Assembly: GCA_027307165.1 (NCBI GenBank)
Contig: DAHUXM010000034.1
Coordinates: 1-64,000 of the forward strand
Source: Gemmatimonadota bacterium
GTDB taxonomy: Bacteria; Gemmatimonadota; Gemmatimonadetes; Gemmatimonadales; Gemmatimonadaceae
Reading direction: 5' to 3'
DNA: 64,000 bases
The position numbers and the translations under genes were made by a program. Position 1 is the stretch's first letter. Each line of letters opens with the position of its first letter. The notes beneath the pieces are model-generated. The model did not search any database, had not been told where the DNA came from, and was given only the letters and a program-made list of their open reading frames with translations. Of this stretch, positions 45,897 through 55,139 are shown piece after piece.

Positions 45897-48896
45897 ATGC
45901 CGTTCATCGCTGGATGGCGAAAGATTGTCGTCCGCGTAATCTCGGCATTGGCGATTTCCGTATTCGCCGTAAGCCGCCTTTCGGCGCAGTTGCCCGTGAA
46001 CGAGCGGTGGCGGACGATCGAGACGCCGCACTTCAGAGTTCACTTCACGCCTGCGCTCGAAGCGGAAGCGCGCCACGCTGCCGCGGTCGCCGAGCGCGCG
46101 TACGCGAATCTGGCGACGGAGCTCGTCAAGCCGCGCGGCCCCGTCGACATAGTCGTGAGCGATGGGACCGATGCATCCAACGGATCGGCCACCGTGGTCC
46201 CGCGCCCTCGCGTGATCATGTACGCGCGCCCACCGGTCGACGACCCGTCGCTGGAGAGCTACGACGACTGGACGGTGCTCGTATTGCAGCACGAGCTGAC
46301 GCATATCTTCCATCTCGATCGCAGCCGCGGCTGGTGGCGCGCCGCTCAGTCCGTGTTTGGACGCAATCCGGTTCTCTTTCCGAACTATTACACTCCTTCA
46401 TGGCTGACTGAAGGTCTCGCTGTCTATTACGAATCGCGATTCACGAGCGGCGGCCGTTTGAACGGGAGCTTCGAGAGCGCCGTCGTGCGGTCGGCCGCGA
46501 TCGACCACATTGCCCCGTCGCTGAGCGAGCTGTCGCTCGCAACATCGCGCTTTCCGTACGGGCAGTCGGTGTACGTATACGGATCGTTCCTGTGGGATGA
46601 CATCGCGCGTGAGCACGGCGCATCCGCGATCCCTGCATTCGTCGAGCGTTCGAGCGAGACGATGATTCCTTTCTTGCTCGATCGTGAAGCGAAGCGGGCG
46701 TTCGGCGAGACCTTCACGCATTCCTGGAACCAGTGGCGCGATTCGGTTCTGAGTGCGGTCGACGATTCAGCCGCGCTGCGCCAGCAATCGGCAGCGACTC
46801 CGGCGGCCTTCGCCTCGTCGCGCGCGATCGCGATCCCCAAAGGCGGCCGCTACATCGCCGAGCCGCGCTGGGTCGGCGATTCGGCGCTGATGTTCGCCGC
46901 GAACGACGGCCGCGAAACGCCAGGGCTGTATCTGGCGCGCCTCGGTGAAACACCGGTCCGTCTCTCTCGGCGCAATTCACTGGACGTCAACGATCCGTCG
47001 CACCACGGACTGACAGTATTTTCGCAGGACGATTACATCGATCGCTATCACGTGCGCGGTGATCTGTACGCAACGCGCGCCGGCGTGGAAACGCGCCTCA
47101 CTCACGGCAAGCGTCTGAGCGCGCCGAGCGTGCGGGCTGACGGCGAGATCGTGGCGGTGCAGACCGTGCCAGGCGCAACACGACTCGTGCGAGTGTCGCG
47201 CGACGGAACGCGCATCACACCGATCACAACGGCATCGCTCGATACGCAATGGGCCGCGCCGCGCTGGTCTCCGGACGGAACGCACATCGTCGCAGTGCGA
47301 ATGATGGGTGCGCCTAACGAGATAGTGGTCATGGACAGTACCGGTCGCGTGAAGCACGTTCCGGTCAGGGAGACTGCAGTGCTCCGGTCCCCGGCGTGGA
47401 CGAATGACGGCCGGTCGATTCTCTTCACGTCCGACGTGAGCGGCGCATCGCAGCTTTGCATCGTTCCTGGTGACGGAGAATTTGCCAGCGTGACGCCGGT
47501 GCGTCTCACGGCGGAACCTGGCGGTGTGTATGGCGTCGATGTCGTGAATGCAGGCATGGATTCCGCACGTGTTGCGACGACGGCGCTGCGTGGCGACGGA
47601 TACCACATTCTCGTGTGGACCGTGAACAATGCAGATCTGTCATCGGCCGGCGCCGGTACGTCCGGCGTCCCGTCCCGCGCGCCGGACGTGAAGCCAACCA
47701 CCGATCCGCGCTGGCGTGTGACCGACGATACGAGCCGCGCGCGGCCCTATTCGCCCTGGCGTACACTCGCTCCAGCGTACTGGTCGCCGACATTTGCGCA
47801 GGTAGGCGCGGGCCGCGGCGCGCTGATCGGTGCGCTGACCGGTGGATCGGACGTGATTGGACGTCACTCGTACGTGGCGCAGGTGTCGGTCAACACGCAC
47901 AACAGCAACATCGATGCGTCGCTCGATTACGCCTACAATCGATGGACCAACCCGGGGCTCGCGCTGTCGCTGGAGCAATCGTGGACGTACGCGAACATCA
48001 CCGGCAGCGGGCACAAGGTCGGCGACCTGGGTGAGCGCAGTCGCTTCTTCAATGTGCACGCGACGTTCGCGCGTCCGCGCGTTCGGACCTACTCCGCCAT
48101 CACCGTGGGCGCCGAGCTGGAGAGTGATCGGTACGCATCCAGCCCGGGTGATCTGCTGCGCAGGCTGGATTCCTTCTTTTCGGCGACGCACAACTATCCG
48201 TCGCTCGTCGCCGGCTTCGTGTTTTCCAACACGCAGTCGCCGGCGTTGAGCATCTCGCCCGAGGATGGCGTGACGTTCTCGAGCTCCGTGCGCCAGCGCT
48301 GGGAGGCTTCGACGGGCGTCGCAGGCCGGAGCGCGGTTGCTGTCGGCGACGCATACAAGTCGCTGGATCTGCCAGGCTTCGCGCATCACGTGATCGCGAT
48401 CCGAGCCGCCGTGGGCTCCGCCGATCACCGGTCGCCGAGCGTGTATTCGGCCGGTGGTGTGAGTGGCGAGTCTTTCGAGATCGTGCCGGGAATAACGTTC
48501 GGCAGCAGCACGCGCACCTTTCCGGCGCGTGGTTTTGCCGCCGGCAGCGAGACGGGAATCGACGCGTCTTCGTTCAGCGCGGAGTACCGCCTGCCGCTGA
48601 CAGCGCCTTCGCGCTCCCTGGGGCTGTTTCCGTTCTTCCTGGACCGTGCGTCGCTGGCCTTTTTCGGCGACGCAGCGCGGGCGTTCTGCCCGTCACGTGC
48701 AACGCCTGCATGCTCACCCTCGTCCAATGCCGGGCCAACGCTCGGATCGGTGGGCGCCGAGCTGAACCTGGACTCGGCGCTCCAGTTCGACGTCCCTTAC
48801 CGGTTCAGGTTCGGGCTCGCACACCCGGTGAGCGGGGCTGCGTACGCTGGCGCGTCGAGTCTGACTGCCTACGCTACACTCGGCCTGGCCTTCTGA
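45897..48896 (+). CDS. Secreted HEXXH peptidase with PD40-like repeats and barrel-like C-terminus
   Basis: A 999-residue envelope protein starting with a signal peptide (VRVISALAISVFAVSRLSAQ). The peptidase MA-like zinc site is HELTHIFHLDRS (His132, Glu133, His136), with TEGLAVYYES about 40 residues later giving the third ligand. PD40-like repeats follow (LDTQWAAPRWSPDGTHIVAV and FTSDVSGASQL). From about residue 620 the sequence is rich in alternating polar/hydrophobic strands and aromatic residues, ending AYATLGLAF, as in outer-membrane barrels. It forms a pair with the upstream amidase. Confidence 0.85.
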   Translation: MPFIAGWRKIVVRVISALAISVFAVSRLSAQLPVNERWRTIETPHFRVHFTPALEAEARHAAAVAERAYANLATELVKPRGPVDIVVSDGTDASNGSATVVPRPRVIMYARPPVDDPSLESYDDWTVLVLQHELTHIFHLDRSRGWWRAAQSVFGRNPVLFPNYYTPSWLTEGLAVYYESRFTSGGRLNGSFESAVVRSAAIDHIAPSLSELSLATSRFPYGQSVYVYGSFLWDDIAREHGASAIPAFVERSSETMIPFLLDREAKRAFGETFTHSWNQWRDSVLSAVDDSAALRQQSAATPAAFASSRAIAIPKGGRYIAEPRWVGDSALMFAANDGRETPGLYLARLGETPVRLSRRNSLDVNDPSHHGLTVFSQDDYIDRYHVRGDLYATRAGVETRLTHGKRLSAPSVRADGEIVAVQTVPGATRLVRVSRDGTRITPITTASLDTQWAAPRWSPDGTHIVAVRMMGAPNEIVVMDSTGRVKHVPVRETAVLRSPAWTNDGRSILFTSDVSGASQLCIVPGDGEFASVTPVRLTAEPGGVYGVDVVNAGMDSARVATTALRGDGYHILVWTVNNADLSSAGAGTSGVPSRAPDVKPTTDPRWRVTDDTSRARPYSPWRTLAPAYWSPTFAQVGAGRGALIGALTGGSDVIGRHSYVAQVSVNTHNSNIDASLDYAYNRWTNPGLALSLEQSWTYANITGSGHKVGDLGERSRFFNVHATFARPRVRTYSAITVGAELESDRYASSPGDLLRRLDSFFSATHNYPSLVAGFVFSNTQSPALSISPEDGVTFSSSVRQRWEASTGVAGRSAVAVGDAYKSLDLPGFAHHVIAIRAAVGSADHRSPSVYSAGGVSGESFEIVPGITFGSSTRTFPARGFAAGSETGIDASSFSAEYRLPLTAPSRSLGLFPFFLDRASLAFFGDAARAFCPSRATPACSPSSNAGPTLGSVGAELNLDSALQFDVPYRFRFGLAHPVSGAAYAGASSLTAYATLGLAF

Positions 48897-48907
48897 TAAT
48901 TTCGCTT

Positions 48908-48930
48908 GGATAGCCCTTTGGGGCATATCC
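48908..48930. other. Imperfect hairpin after the peptidase gene
   Basis: GGAT-A-GCCC and GGGC-AT-ATCC can pair around TTTG, leaving bulged A. No T-run follows. It may stop transcription weakly after the peptidase gene, 12 bases after its stop codon. Confidence 0.35.
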
Positions 48931-49129
48931 TCTGCAGCCACGTGTTTCCGAGCAACGCTGCGCGTGTTACGGGATAGCGGAGAGCGGTTGGGTGATCACA
49001 AAACTGCTCTCGGCGCACGCCAAATATAGTTAAGTGATTGTGCACCAGAGTGTTAGCAGCGGGGTATCAAGACTGGAGTCACAATTATTCGTCCGACCCG
49101 TCAATGTTGACAGGCGATGAAAAAAGCGA

Positions 49130-49153
49130 ACAGTCACAGATGTTCGTGACTGT
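49130..49153 (+). other. Stem-loop in the nrdJ leader
   Basis: ACAGTCAC (49130-49137) pairs with GTGACTGT (49146-49153) around an 8-base loop. It lies about 200 bases before nrdJ and could be a protein-binding site or an RNA element. TCAATGTTGA, a small palindrome, occurs just upstream at 49101-49110. Confidence 0.45.
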
Positions 49154-49350
49154 CAATCTCCAACTCGTTGTGGCTCAATGGGTTAACAATGCACTGGCGC
49201 GCAAACACGTACGGACGTAGTATCACGACCCCTGACCTGATGGCGCAAATACACCGCTCCGGATGGTCTCCCCATGGCAGTCTATGAAGTCACGCTTGGT
49301 GGTACATTCCGCCTGGCGAACCAATCAGCACAGTTTCAGAGAGAGTAGAG

Positions 49351-51855
49351 ATGGCCGACGCGAACAATCAGGAGTCGCTGCCCGATGCGCAGCTGAATCA
49401 GAACGCCCGGACGGTCCTGTCCAAGCGATACCTGATCAAGGACAGATCGGGTACTCCGACGGAGCGTCCCGAGGACATGTTCTGGCGTGTGGCCACGACC
49501 GTTGCGGAAGCTGACCGCCGGTATGGGGCGAGCGCGGGAGCTGTCCATGCTCTGGCTGAGCAGTTCTATCGCCTGATGACGGAGCGTCGCTTCGAGCCCA
49601 ATTCGCCCACGCTGATGAACGCAGGGCGTCCGCTGGGCCAGCTTTCGGCCTGTTTCGTGTTGCCGGTCGAGGATGCGCTGTCCAACGGCCACAACGGCAT
49701 CTACGACACGCTGCGAGCGATGGCACTCATTCACCAGAGTGGTGGCGGAACGGGGTTCTCCTTCTCGCGTCTGCGCGGCAAGGGCTCGATGGTCCGCTCG
49801 ACGACAGGTGTCGCCTCGGGTCCCGTCTCGTTCATGAAGCTGTATGATGCCTCGACCGACGCAGTGAAGCAGGGCGGAACGCGTCGCGGTGCGAACATGG
49901 GGATCCTGCGGGTGGATCATCCGGACGTGCTGGACTTCATCACGTGCAAGGAAGATCTCTCCCAGATCACCAACTTCAACATCTCCGTCGGCATCACGAC
50001 GGCGTTCATGAAGGCGCTCAAGGCGGGCGAGATGTACGATCTGATCGAGCCCTCCACCGGCCACGTCGCCGGCCGGCTCGACGCGAAGCTGGTATGGGAC
50101 AAGATGATCGACGGCGCGTGGCGCACGGGAGAGCCCGGCTGCTTCTTCATCGATGAGGCCGAACGTTACAACCCGGTTCCGCATCTGGGCGCGTACGAGG
50201 CGACCAACCCGTGTGGCGAGCAGCCGTTGCTGCCGTACGACGTCTGCAACCTCGGCTCCATCAACGTCGGCTTCTATGTGAAGGACGGTGTGATGGACTG
50301 GGATTCGATGAAGCGTGACATCTATCTCGCGACGCGATTCCTGGACAACATCATCGACGTCAACAAGTATCCGCTGCCGGAGATCGACGCGCTGTCCAAG
50401 CGCATTCGTCGCATCGGATTCGGTGTGATGGGTTTTGCCGACGCGCTCGTGCGGCTCGGCATTCCGTACGACTCGCCGGAAGGCGTGGAGTTCGGCCGCA
50501 CGCTGCAGGAATTCGTCGACACCGAAGCCAAGCGTGAGAGCGAGCGTCTCGCGAACGAGCGCGGGCCGTTCCCGGAATGGGCACGCTCGATCTTCGGACC
50601 TGATGAAACGTGCGCACGGGACGAAAATGGCGAGCGCCTCCGGCCCAAGCAGCTGCTGCGCAACTGCAACGTTACCACGGTCGCGCCGACCGGAACGATT
50701 TCGATCATCGCTGGCTGCTCGTCTGGAATCGAGCCGCTGTTCGCCGTTGCGTTCATGCGCAACCAGGCCGGCGTGATGATGCCGGACGTGAACGAGGATT
50801 TTGTCGCGGTCGCGAAGCGGGAAGGGTGGTACTCCGACAACCTCATCGAGCGCATCGCGAAGGAAGGACACATCCACTTCGACGAAGTGCCGGAGAAGTG
50901 GCGTCGCGTATTCGTCACGGCGCATGACATCACGCCCGAGTGGCACGTTCGCATGCAGGCCGGTTTCCAGGAGCACTGCGATTCCGCGATCTCCAAGACG
51001 ACCAACTTCCCGCACGCTGCAACGCGTGACGACGTTCGGGCGATCTACGAGCTTGCGTACGATCTCAAGTGCAAGGGAGTGACTGTCTATCGCGACGGCT
51101 CGCGTGACAACCAGGTCCTCTCGACCGGTGCAACGGCGCAGGCCAGCGCGTCGCGTGACGAGAAGACCGACCGCCGCGAGATGGGCGAGCTGCAGGGGAC
51201 GATCGCAGAGTTGACGGCGGAGATGGAGCGGTTGAAGCAATCGTTGTACGATGCGGAGGCCGAGAATCTTCAGCGCCGCGTCAAGCGCTCGCGCCCGGAC
51301 CGCCTGCGCGGTACGACCATTCGCAAGGAGACGCCGCTCGGCACGATGTTCGTCAACATCACCGAAGACGAGAAGGGTCAGCCGTTCGAGGTCTTCATCA
51401 ACCTTGGCAAGGCGGGCGGTGCAGCGATGGCCGACGCCGAAGCGATGGGTCGCATGATCTCGCTCGCGCTCCGGTCGGGAATTCCGCTGCGTGAAGTGCA
51501 CAAACAGTTGCGCGGCATCAGCTCCGATCGCGCGGTTGGACTCGGACCGAACAAGGTGTTGTCGGTTCCGGACGCGATCGGTATCGCGCTCGAGGAATGG
51601 ACGCGCGAGAAGCAGGGTGTTCAGCAGGAGCTGCTCTCCGCGGCGAACGCTGCTGCACAGGCGCCGCGCGCGACCGCAGAAACCATCAAGGCCGCGTCGG
51701 ACGTTGCTGCTGCGCAGGCTCAGATGCAGATGGGTTTCGATACGTACAGCAACAGCGACGGCTTCATGCAGACGTGTCCTGACTGCGGCTCGCAGTTGGA
51801 GTTGGCGGAAGGCTGCGCCAAGTGCCACGTGTGCGGATTTTCGGAATGCGGCTGA
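49351..51855 (+). CDS. nrdJ: Class II (B12-dependent) ribonucleotide reductase
   Basis: NrdJ makes deoxyribonucleotides with adenosylcobalamin and works with or without oxygen. Motifs include [57 protein letters not shown] with the active-site Cys/Glu pair, and [15 protein letters not shown]. The C-terminal end carries CPDCGSQL ... [12 protein letters not shown] for redox exchange. Length is 834 residues. An in-frame coiled insertion (residues about 610-640) lies before the C-terminal part. Confidence 0.95.
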   Translation: MADANNQESLPDAQLNQNARTVLSKRYLIKDRSGTPTERPEDMFWRVATTVAEADRRYGASAGAVHALAEQFYRLMTERRFEPNSPTLMNAGRPLGQLSACFVLPVEDALSNGHNGIYDTLRAMALIHQSGGGTGFSFSRLRGKGSMVRSTTGVASGPVSFMKLYDASTDAVKQGGTRRGANMGILRVDHPDVLDFITCKEDLSQITNFNISVGITTAFMKALKAGEMYDLIEPSTGHVAGRLDAKLVWDKMIDGAWRTGEPGCFFIDEAERYNPVPHLGAYEATNPCGEQPLLPYDVCNLGSINVGFYVKDGVMDWDSMKRDIYLATRFLDNIIDVNKYPLPEIDALSKRIRRIGFGVMGFADALVRLGIPYDSPEGVEFGRTLQEFVDTEAKRESERLANERGPFPEWARSIFGPDETCARDENGERLRPKQLLRNCNVTTVAPTGTISIIAGCSSGIEPLFAVAFMRNQAGVMMPDVNEDFVAVAKREGWYSDNLIERIAKEGHIHFDEVPEKWRRVFVTAHDITPEWHVRMQAGFQEHCDSAISKTTNFPHAATRDDVRAIYELAYDLKCKGVTVYRDGSRDNQVLSTGATAQASASRDEKTDRREMGELQGTIAELTAEMERLKQSLYDAEAENLQRRVKRSRPDRLRGTTIRKETPLGTMFVNITEDEKGQPFEVFINLGKAGGAAMADAEAMGRMISLALRSGIPLREVHKQLRGISSDRAVGLGPNKVLSVPDAIGIALEEWTREKQGVQQELLSAANAAAQAPRATAETIKAASDVAAAQAQMQMGFDTYSNSDGFMQTCPDCGSQLELAEGCAKCHVCGFSECG

Positions 51856-51872
51856 GGTAGGCGGTTTTGTTT

Positions 51873-51905
51873 TCGAGACGTGTTGAAGCCAGATCCACGT
51901 CTCGA
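51873..51905. terminator. 10-base stem-loop after nrdJ, possible terminator
   Basis: TCGAGACGTG pairs with CACGTCTCGA around a 13-base loop, ending 50 bases after nrdJ. On the + strand no T-run follows, but a GGTTTTGTTTT run lies on its upstream side, so as an intrinsic terminator it would read best in the minus direction. It may still protect or terminate the nrdJ transcript. Confidence 0.4.
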
Positions 51906-51961
51906 CAACCATTGTGCCAACGCATCGTGTGCTCGACGCCGCGTGCGTGCACCGTGCGCAC

Positions 51962-51982
51962 CTATCCAATACATTTGGATAG
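51962..51982. promoter_or_regulatory. Perfect palindrome upstream of the CHASE3 kinase gene
   Basis: CTATCCAA and TTGGATAG lie around TACAT, 33 bases before the kinase start codon. Its position and symmetry fit a dimer-binding operator, and TAGTAT at 51980-51985 could be a -10 box overlapping its right arm. The binding protein is unknown. Confidence 0.5.
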
Positions 51983-52014
51983 TATGAGCCCGAGCGCCGC
52001 TGATTGACCCCCTG

Positions 52015-53853
52015 ATGGCGAATCCGATCACACCCAAGGTTGACGGCGTTCCGTTATATCCGTCAGAAAACCTGTTCGCCAGGCCGATGTCGCGGTGGCA
52101 ACGGGTGGTCGCGTCGAGTGGTGTCGCCATCGTGGTTCTGGTTATCGGCGTGATTACCTATAACGGCATCGTTCGGGCGCGCGAGGCCGGTGCCTGGGTC
52201 GAGCACACCCACCTGACGATCGATCGTACGCGGGCAACCCTCTCGGATCTCAAGGACGCCGAAACAGGTCAACGCGGCTTCATCCTGACCGGTGATGAGG
52301 CATACCTCACGCCGTACACCAACGCACTCACGGCGCTGGCGGCCGATACGAGTGCGTTGCGACTGCTGACCGCCGACAATCCGGTTCAGCAGCGGTACCT
52401 CGACGAACTAGCGCCTCTCGTAACCGCGCGACTGGCCGAGCTCGATTACTCCATCGATCTGCGGCGCACTCAGGGATTGCCGGCCGCCGTCGCCAGGCTG
52501 CGTACCAACCGAGGCAGGCAGATCATGGATTCCCTTCGCGCGCACGTGGCCACGATTGAGTCCACCGAGCGGTCTCTTCTGGCCACCAGGTCAACGGTTG
52601 AAGAGTACCACTCCGAGATCGTGACACTCGTGCTGATCGGCGGTACGCTCGCAGCGGTTCTGTTCGCCATTGTTCTCAACGGTTTGTTGACGCGCTATGC
52701 CGACGCACAGTCCGCCGCCGCTCGTGCGCTCATGTTGCAGAACGCACGACTGGAATCACAGACGCTCGAGCTGGAGCTGCAGAACCAGCAGCTCCAGGAG
52801 CAGGCGTCCGAGCTGGAGCTGCAGCAGCAGCACCTGCACGAGCAGGCAACCGAGCTCGAGGCGCAGAACGAGCAATTGCAGCAGCAGACGACCGAGCTCG
52901 AGCGTCAGACGGAAGAGCTTCACGTAGTGGCCGAAGAGCTGGAAGGCCGCACGATGGAGTCCGAGCATGCGCGGGTCGCAGCCGAGCAGGCGCAGCTCGT
53001 AGCGGAGTCGGCCAACCGCGCCAAGGCCGAATTTCTCGCGACGATGTCGCACGAGCTCCGCACTCCGCTGAATGCAATCGGCGGCTACGTCGATCTTATG
53101 CAGCTAGGCATTCGCGGCGCGGTGACGCCCGAACAGCTCGACGATCTCGCTCGCATCAAGAAGAGCGGTCGTCATCTTCTCGCGCTGATCAACGACATTC
53201 TGAATTTCGCGAAACTGGAAGCAGGGAAGGTGGACTTCAACGTTGCTGACACATCCGTGCTCGAGCTCGTCGGCGGTGTGGAGGCACTTGTCTCGCCGCA
53301 GATGCATGCCAAGGGAATTCGCGTCGTGTACGAGCGGTGCGAGCCCGACATTGCGACGCGTGCCGACGCGGAGAAAGTTCAGCAGATACTGCTGAACCTG
53401 CTTACCAACGCGCAGAAGTTCACTCCTTCTGGTGGCAGAATCGGTATCACCTGTGCTGCGACCGATGACGCCGTGAGCATTGCCGTCAGCGACACGGGGC
53501 GCGGAATCCCGGCGGACAAGCTTGAGAGTATCTTCGAGCCGTTCGTGCAGGTGGACAGGCATCTCGCGACCGATACCGTTCCGTACAGCCAGCGAGGCAT
53601 TGGCCTGGGTCTGGCCATAAGCCGGGAGCTTGCGCGCGCGATGGGCGGTGACATTACTGCGGAAAGCATTGTGGAACAGGGATCTGTCTTCACGCTCACG
53701 CTGCCGCGCGGCATTCCCGCCGATGTCTTGCCGAATCTTGCCGTAATCGAGCAACAAGGCACCCAAAATGCCGTCGATACCGGTCGGGAGGCCCGCGATG
53801 CGAATAGCGCCGAGGTCAGTTCGCCGGCGCATCCAGAAGGCCTGGATAGCTAG
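52015..53853 (+). CDS. Membrane sensor histidine kinase with CHASE3 domain
   Basis: A 612-residue kinase. A first membrane helix (about 30-50) and a second (about 205-225) flank a CHASE3 sensor domain marked by LKDAETGQRGFILTGDEAYL. A glutamine-rich coiled coil follows with repeated LE(L/A)Q-type heptads (residues about 245-330). HisKA has [18 protein letters not shown] and the ATPase has NLLTNAQKF, DTGRGIP and GIGLGLAISREL. It senses an extracytoplasmic signal; no regulator lies beside it. Confidence 0.9.
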   Translation: MANPITPKVDGVPLYPSENLFARPMSRWQRVVASSGVAIVVLVIGVITYNGIVRAREAGAWVEHTHLTIDRTRATLSDLKDAETGQRGFILTGDEAYLTPYTNALTALAADTSALRLLTADNPVQQRYLDELAPLVTARLAELDYSIDLRRTQGLPAAVARLRTNRGRQIMDSLRAHVATIESTERSLLATRSTVEEYHSEIVTLVLIGGTLAAVLFAIVLNGLLTRYADAQSAAARALMLQNARLESQTLELELQNQQLQEQASELELQQQHLHEQATELEAQNEQLQQQTTELERQTEELHVVAEELEGRTMESEHARVAAEQAQLVAESANRAKAEFLATMSHELRTPLNAIGGYVDLMQLGIRGAVTPEQLDDLARIKKSGRHLLALINDILNFAKLEAGKVDFNVADTSVLELVGGVEALVSPQMHAKGIRVVYERCEPDIATRADAEKVQQILLNLLTNAQKFTPSGGRIGITCAATDDAVSIAVSDTGRGIPADKLESIFEPFVQVDRHLATDTVPYSQRGIGLGLAISRELARAMGGDITAESIVEQGSVFTLTLPRGIPADVLPNLAVIEQQGTQNAVDTGREARDANSAEVSSPAHPEGLDS

Positions 53854-53948
53854 ATCGAAGGGTCCTCGCCAATTCTCGATTTCCAGCGGAGGACGGATGC
53901 CAGACAGGACCGCGGCCAGCAACCCCGCGAAATGCGACGCGCGTGCAA

Positions 53949-54677
53949 ATGGACCTTCTTGCGGATCCGGGTATGGGCGTGCAAACGGATGAGTCGCCCG
54001 AGGAGCTTGCGGTTCATGTAGCCGCAAGCGGTGTCACGCTCGGCGGAACGCTGGGGATCCCGACCCCAGCTGGAACTCTGCCAAGCGGTGTGGTCCTTTT
54101 CGCGCACGGCAGCGGATCCAGCCGGTTCAGTCCTCGCAACAGATTCGTTGCCGATGTCCTGCGCGAAGCCGGCCTCGCCACGTTGCTGCTCGATCTGCTG
54201 ACGCCCGCCGAGGAAGCCGTGGATCTGCGCACCCGTGAACACCGCTTCGATCTTCAGCTGCTGGCGCACCGGCTGGTGGACGCGATCGACTGGCTGTCGC
54301 ACCAGGAGCTGACGAAGGATCTGCCAGTCGGACTCTTCGGTGCGAGCACCGGCGCCGGCGCCGCGTTGATTGCCGCAGCACGCCGCCCGGACAGGGTGGA
54401 GGCCGTAGTGTCACGGGGCGGACGTCCCGACCTGGCCGGTGATGCACTAGCCTCGGTCCGTGCTCCGACGTTGCTGATCGTCGGCGGGAACGACGAACAG
54501 GTAATCGCGCTCAACCGCGCGGCGATGACACAAATGCGTGGCGTCGTACGGCTCGAGATCGTCCCTGGCGCGACTCACCTGTTCGAGGAACGCGGTGCGC
54601 TGGATGTCGTCGCAGATCTCGCGCGCCGTTGGCTCACGGAGTATCTGGCGCCGCCAATCCCGTCGCCGCGCCGCTGA
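53949..54677 (+). CDS. Dienelactone hydrolase-like alpha/beta hydrolase
   Basis: A cytosolic alpha/beta hydrolase of about 242 residues. It shows the oxyanion region LFAHGSGSSRFSPRNRFVAD, the nucleophile region GLFGASTGAGAALIAA (Ser in GAST), then LLIVGGNDEQVI and a late GATHLFEE histidine. An alternative GTG start lies at 53943. Related proteins are sometimes fused to phosphoribosyltransferases; here it stands alone. The arsR gene follows. Confidence 0.8.
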   Translation: MDLLADPGMGVQTDESPEELAVHVAASGVTLGGTLGIPTPAGTLPSGVVLFAHGSGSSRFSPRNRFVADVLREAGLATLLLDLLTPAEEAVDLRTREHRFDLQLLAHRLVDAIDWLSHQELTKDLPVGLFGASTGAGAALIAAARRPDRVEAVVSRGGRPDLAGDALASVRAPTLLIVGGNDEQVIALNRAAMTQMRGVVRLEIVPGATHLFEERGALDVVADLARRWLTEYLAPPIPSPRR

Positions 54678-54708
54678 TCCTGGCCGCGACTGTCCGGAAT
54701 GCCGGTTC

Positions 54709-54736
54709 TTGACATATCAATAAATATTGATACGTT
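54709..54736 (+). promoter_or_regulatory. arsR promoter with ArsR-type operator in the spacer
   Basis: TTGACA (54709-54714) and TACGTT (54731-54736) form a sigma-70 promoter with a 16-base spacer. A perfect palindrome, TATCAATA-AA-TATTGATA, occupies 54715-54732, the spacer and the first bases of the -10. ArsR/SmtB proteins bind such ATCAAT-type sites, so the gene very likely represses itself. Confidence 0.85.
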
Positions 54737-54742
54737 AATGGC

Positions 54743-55090
54743 ATGCCCGCTCAGGCCCCACACTTCAGTGCACGCGCAGCGCAGATATTTCATGCGCTTT
54801 CGGACGAAACCCGCATCGGCATAGTCGAGCTGCTGGTGGGCGGCGAGCGATGCGTCTGCGAGCTGCAGGACACCCTCGATGCCGCGCAGTCGCGGCTGTC
54901 GTTCCACCTCAAGGTGCTCAAGGACGCCGGCATCGTGAACGATCGGCGTGAGGGTCGCTGGTCGTACTACGAGCTGAACCGCGAAGCGTTCGCGGAGGCC
55001 GAGGAGATGGTCCGCGAGCTTCGCCCACGTGGGCGGCGGCCTTCCGTTCGAGTCGCGGCCAACGGCCGGCAGGGTGAGTGCTGTGACTAA
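54743..55090 (+). CDS. arsR: ArsR-family arsenic-responsive repressor
   Basis: A 115-residue winged-helix repressor. The DNA-binding region is ALSDETRIGIVELLVGGE then AQSRLSFHLKVLKDAGIVND, and the metalloid site has CVCEL (Cys37 and Cys39); a further Cys pair (113-114) ends the protein. These features fit arsenite or antimonite sensing. It stands behind its own operator, and a second operator precedes the arsM gene. Confidence 0.92.
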   Translation: MPAQAPHFSARAAQIFHALSDETRIGIVELLVGGERCVCELQDTLDAAQSRLSFHLKVLKDAGIVNDRREGRWSYYELNREAFAEAEEMVRELRPRGRRPSVRVAANGRQGECCD

Positions 55091-55098
55091 TTCTTTTT

Positions 55099-55127
55099 TT
55101 GACCAATCCATCAACATTTATTGATAT
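55099..55127 (+). promoter_or_regulatory. Second ArsR-type operator and promoter for arsM
   Basis: TTGACC (55099-55104) and TGATAT (55122-55127) are separated by 17 bases. Positions 55109-55126 match 14 of 18 bases of the arsR operator, with intact ATCAA and TTGAT halves. It gives the arsM gene its own ArsR-controlled promoter 13 bases before the start codon. Confidence 0.75.
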
Positions 55128-55139
55128 GAGGATCTACAC

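Larger units (their letters stand above)
48897..49350. other. 454-base nrdJ upstream region without a supported gene
   Basis: The region is less GC-rich than its neighbours and has no supported gene; a 60-codon frame at 49038 begins with TTG and has no ribosome-binding site. It holds a hairpin at 48908-48930, a stem-loop at 49130-49153 and TATAGT at 49025-49030. No standard cobalamin riboswitch is visible to me, and no pair of NrdR boxes could be made out. It is probably the promoter and leader of nrdJ. Confidence 0.55.

Noticed and set aside
49038-49220. 60-codon frame in the nrdJ leader
   Set aside because: It has a TTG start with no ribosome-binding site and crosses a stem-loop. No similarity is apparent.
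48897-49350. Cobalamin riboswitch upstream of nrdJ
   Set aside because: I saw no B12-box-like conserved segment; a covariance search could still find a divergent one.
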